This document shows, one piece after another, positions 4,870-6,474 of a stretch of 6,474 nucleotides of DNA. The translations under genes and the position numbers were made by a program. This DNA is from Chloroflexota bacterium. Its GTDB lineage: Bacteria > Chloroflexota > Limnocylindria > Limnocylindrales > CSP1-4. Within the stretch, counting starts at the first letter, position 1, and every line of letters starts with the position of its first letter. The notes beneath the pieces were generated by a model. The model saw nothing but the letters and a program-made list of their open reading frames with translations. It ran no database searches and had not been told where the DNA came from. The DNA lies in the NCBI GenBank assembly GCA_005880805.1, contig VBFZ01000012.1, positions 1-6,474 of the forward strand, in the 5' to 3' direction.

Positions 4870-5538
4870 TCAGTAGGAAGAGGTCGACTCCGGTGTCTTG
4901 TCCGATGAGGTCCCCGAGTACGCGGCCGTGTCCGTCCGTGACTGCGTGGGCATGCCGTCCATTTCGGACGGCGCCAGGTATTCGTCCATCCGCTCGCCGA
5001 CCGTGTCGGCCGTGCCGGCCCGCCAGCGATCGAACTTGAGCTTCATGTCCTCGGCGGTCATCCGGATCCAGTTCGAGGTCGGCGCAACCGTCGCCAGCCA
5101 GAGTCCGAGCAGGATGCCCGTCATTGCGCCCACCAGGATGAACGGCATCGGCGATGGCGCCTCGCGGCGGGGAAGGATTTCCTTGACGTCCGAGGCGTCG
5201 GGGACGTCCCGGACCCGGATATCGGGCATCGAGATGGCGCTCAGCGCATCCGACAGCTTGATGTCGCCGAGCTTGATCTCCGAGAGCTTGACGTCCGGGA
5301 TTTTCACGTCCGGCATCCTGATGTCGGACGCCTTCACGTCGGGCATCTTGAGGTCCGGGATTTTCACGTCAGGCACGCTCACCTCCCCGGCCAGCTGGCC
5401 AAGTGTCTTATCAGCGATCTTCACGTCCGACAGCCGTGGGCCCCCGCTCCGGAACTCGGGAACCAGGATCTCCGGCAACCTGACCCTGCGCATCCGGACC
5501 TTGGGAAGCCGGACGTCGCGAAGGCTCATCTCGGACAT
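4870..5538 (-). CDS. Pentapeptide-periodic single-pass membrane protein, unknown family
   Basis: The 222-residue product starts at the ATG 5538, preceded on its strand by GGAGGT (5544-5549). Residues 6-50 and 55-119 repeat every five residues. The clearest run, 55-99, is nine units in perfect register: VPDVK, IPDLK, MPDVK, ASDIR, MPDVK, IPDVK, LSEIK, LGDIK, LSDAL. Earlier units (LPKVR, LPEIL, VPEFR, LSDVK) are looser, with a one-residue phase slip near 51-54. Residues about 131-153 (MPFILVGAMTGILLGLWLATVAP) form one membrane segment, preceded by RRE (124-126), which suggests the repeats face the cytoplasm. An amphipathic stretch (160-187) and a Ser/Thr-rich tail ending SSY follow; there is no Cys. 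The hydrophobic helix plus following charged helix recalls YtxH-like proteins. I cannot assign a function; a structural or scaffold role is inferred. The gene is transcribed away from the glycosylase gene. Confidence 0.82.
   Translation of the reverse strand: MSEMSLRDVRLPKVRMRRVRLPEILVPEFRSGGPRLSDVKIADKTLGQLAGEVSVPDVKIPDLKMPDVKASDIRMPDVKIPDVKLSEIKLGDIKLSDALSAISMPDIRVRDVPDASDVKEILPRREAPSPMPFILVGAMTGILLGLWLATVAPTSNWIRMTAEDMKLKFDRWRAGTADTVGERMDEYLAPSEMDGMPTQSRTDTAAYSGTSSDKTPESTSSY
5203..5490 (-). repeat. 15-bp-periodic coding repeat
   Basis: The pentapeptide repeat is also visible in the DNA. An 18-bp string beginning GTCCGGGATTTTC occurs identically at 5293-5310 and 5353-5370, exactly 60 bp (four 15-bp units) apart. 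The octamer TTCACGTC occurs at 5303, 5333 and 5363, each 30 bp apart, and again at 5420. This points to growth by internal duplication of 15- or 30-bp units. The boundaries given are approximate. Confidence 0.75.
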
Positions 5539-5543
5539 GACAC

Positions 5544-5549
5544 ACCTCC
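5544..5549 (-). promoter_or_regulatory. RBS of the pentapeptide-repeat membrane protein
   Basis: On the minus strand GGAGGT precedes the ATG at 5538 with 5 nt between, fixing the start. Confidence 0.75.
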
Positions 5550-5574
5550 GGCAGCGACGGTTCGGCCGCCTGTC

Positions 5575-5590
5575 GTCATGAGAACATGAC
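5575..5590. promoter_or_regulatory. Perfect inverted repeat, candidate operator
   Basis: GTCATG (5575-5580), AGAA, CATGAC (5585-5590) is a perfect 6-bp inverted repeat with a 4-nt spacer, 36 nt upstream of the membrane-protein start. It is flanked by two copies of CGGCCGCC (5563-5570 and 5591-5598). It is AT-richer than its surroundings, fitting a regulator site; a small RNA hairpin is the alternative. The rest of the 5539-5760 gap shows only a short stem, CGGGC (5705-5709) with GCCCG (5713-5717), and no clear sigma-70 promoter. Confidence 0.35.
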
Positions 5591-5760
5591 CGGCCGCCGA
5601 GCCGACCCGGCCATGGTGCTTCCGGGCGGCTCGCAAGCCGACCGAGCGCTTTCTGCGGAGCCTTGCACCTTCATCGCAGCGGCCTGCTGCCTTTGACGGC
5701 CGGCCGGGCTGTGCCCGACTCGCGCCGCAGAACCAGACAGTTCCTGACGGCCCGGTCGAT

Positions 5761-6474
5761 ATGATCGGCCTCGTGCCCCCGACCGTGAACGTCAGCCAGG
5801 AAGTGGCTCGTCGCTTCCTGGTGCTCCGTCATCTGCTCGCGCCTCCGCGCTCGCTGCCCGCCGAATCGGAGAGCGTCATGCGCGTGATGGAGCGGCTCGG
5901 GTCGCTGCAGTTCGATCCGATCGACGTCGCCGGACGCAATCACGACCTCGTGCTCCTGGCCCGGATCGCCGGCTACCGGCGCGACTGGACTGAGGACCTG
6001 CTGTACCGGGAGCGGCGGCTGTACGAGTCCTACAACAAGGGCCTGTCGATCCTGCCGACGGCCGAGATGCCGTGGTACCGCATCACCTGGGACCGCAACC
6101 TCGCACGCCACAGCGAGACCACGTTCGACGAGCACAACCCGCTCGTCGCAGAGTTGCTGTCGCGGATTCGGGAGAATGGTCCGCTTTCGTCGACGGATGT
6201 CGAGGCCCGGGCGTCCATCGACTGGTACTGGCGACCAACGAACCAGGTCCGCGCGATCCTCGAGGCACTCGCCGAGGCCGGCATCCTCGGTATCCGCCGG
6301 CGCGAGGGCAACCGGCGTGTTTACGACCTGGCCGAACGCCTCTTTCCCGGGGAGCTCCTCGCTGACCGACGAGCCGAGGACGAGCAGCGGCGTCATCGGC
6401 TGCTGTCACGCTTCCGTGCACACGGCCTGCTCGGCACCGCAGGTCAGGCCGAGCTCTGGCTGGGCACGGCACCC
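5761..6474 (+). CDS. YcaQ/AlkZ-like winged-helix DNA glycosylase, N-terminal part (3' truncated)
   Basis: The frame runs from ATG 5761 to the window end without a stop, giving 238 residues of a protein usually near 350-400. It matches the HTH_42 / YcaQ family, DNA glycosylases that excise alkylated bases and unhook interstrand crosslinks. SQEVARRFLVLRHLL (12-26) is the first winged-helix helix. LGSLQFDPIDVAGRNHDLVL (46-65) carries the Q-hydrophobic-D motif (Gln50, Asp52), corresponding to the catalytic QxD/QxQ motif of the family. LYESYNKGLSILP (88-99) and MPWYR (103-107) match the usual segment after it. A second winged helix lies at about 127-190, with NQVRAILEALAEAGILGIRR (161-180) and RRVYDLAERLFP (185-196). 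No good SD precedes ATG 5761; GTG 5773 or 5785 are alternatives, and the frame stays open upstream. It may be a paralogue without confirmed glycosylase activity. Confidence 0.85.
   Translation, partial: MIGLVPPTVNVSQEVARRFLVLRHLLAPPRSLPAESESVMRVMERLGSLQFDPIDVAGRNHDLVLLARIAGYRRDWTEDLLYRERRLYESYNKGLSILPTAEMPWYRITWDRNLARHSETTFDEHNPLVAELLSRIRENGPLSSTDVEARASIDWYWRPTNQVRAILEALAEAGILGIRRREGNRRVYDLAERLFPGELLADRRAEDEQRRHRLLSRFRAHGLLGTAGQAELWLGTAP

Noticed and set aside
5671..6396. 241-residue minus-strand open frame over the glycosylase gene
   Set aside because: The plus-strand frame has clear YcaQ-family motifs; the minus frame has none.
1..6474. CRISPR array, tRNA, rRNA or transposase
   Set aside because: No regularly spaced direct repeats with unique spacers, no tRNA-like cloverleaf and no transposase motif was seen on either strand by eye.

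Overview
The window is a GC-rich, densely coded piece of bacterial chromosome. Shine-Dalgarno sites are strong (GGAGG type) and GTG/TTG starts are plausible. Gene content and composition suggest an Actinomycetota or Chloroflexota lineage, possibly uncultured; the sequence alone does not decide. I see no rRNA, tRNA, CRISPR array or insertion sequence. Eight or nine genes are supportable, two cut by the window edges.

Layout. (1) 1-733 (+): the C-terminal part of a Gly-rich repeat protein resembling tail-fibre or surface proteins, followed one base later by a small basic ORF and a strong GC-rich hairpin. (2) 888-1385 (+): a helical hypothetical protein with a clear RBS. (3) 1420-2796 (-): a NiCoT-family nickel/cobalt permease and, downstream, a 78-residue hypothetical protein. 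(4) 2797-2917: a divergent regulatory region with TGCA-centred inverted repeats; one overlaps the predicted -35 box of the permease. (5) 2918-4660 (+): a Fur-family regulator, an alpha/beta hydrolase starting 12 nt later with TTG, and a group 1 truncated haemoglobin, closed by a GC-rich hairpin. (6) 4870-5538 (-): a one-pass membrane protein whose N-terminal half is a five-residue repeat of the form [hydrophobic]-[P/S]-D-[V/I]-[K/R]. (7) 5761-6474 (+): the N-terminal 238 residues of a YcaQ/AlkZ-like DNA glycosylase, cut by the window end.

How the parts may work together. The best supported circuit is metal homeostasis. A Fur-family repressor is divergent from a Ni/Co importer, and the shared intergenic region carries an inverted repeat close to the published actinobacterial Nur (nickel uptake regulator) operator. 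The simplest reading is nickel- or cobalt-responsive repression of uptake. The hydrolase and haemoglobin follow the regulator on the same strand and may be co-transcribed, but no functional link is visible. The most unusual protein is the pentapeptide-periodic membrane protein, which I cannot assign to a described family.
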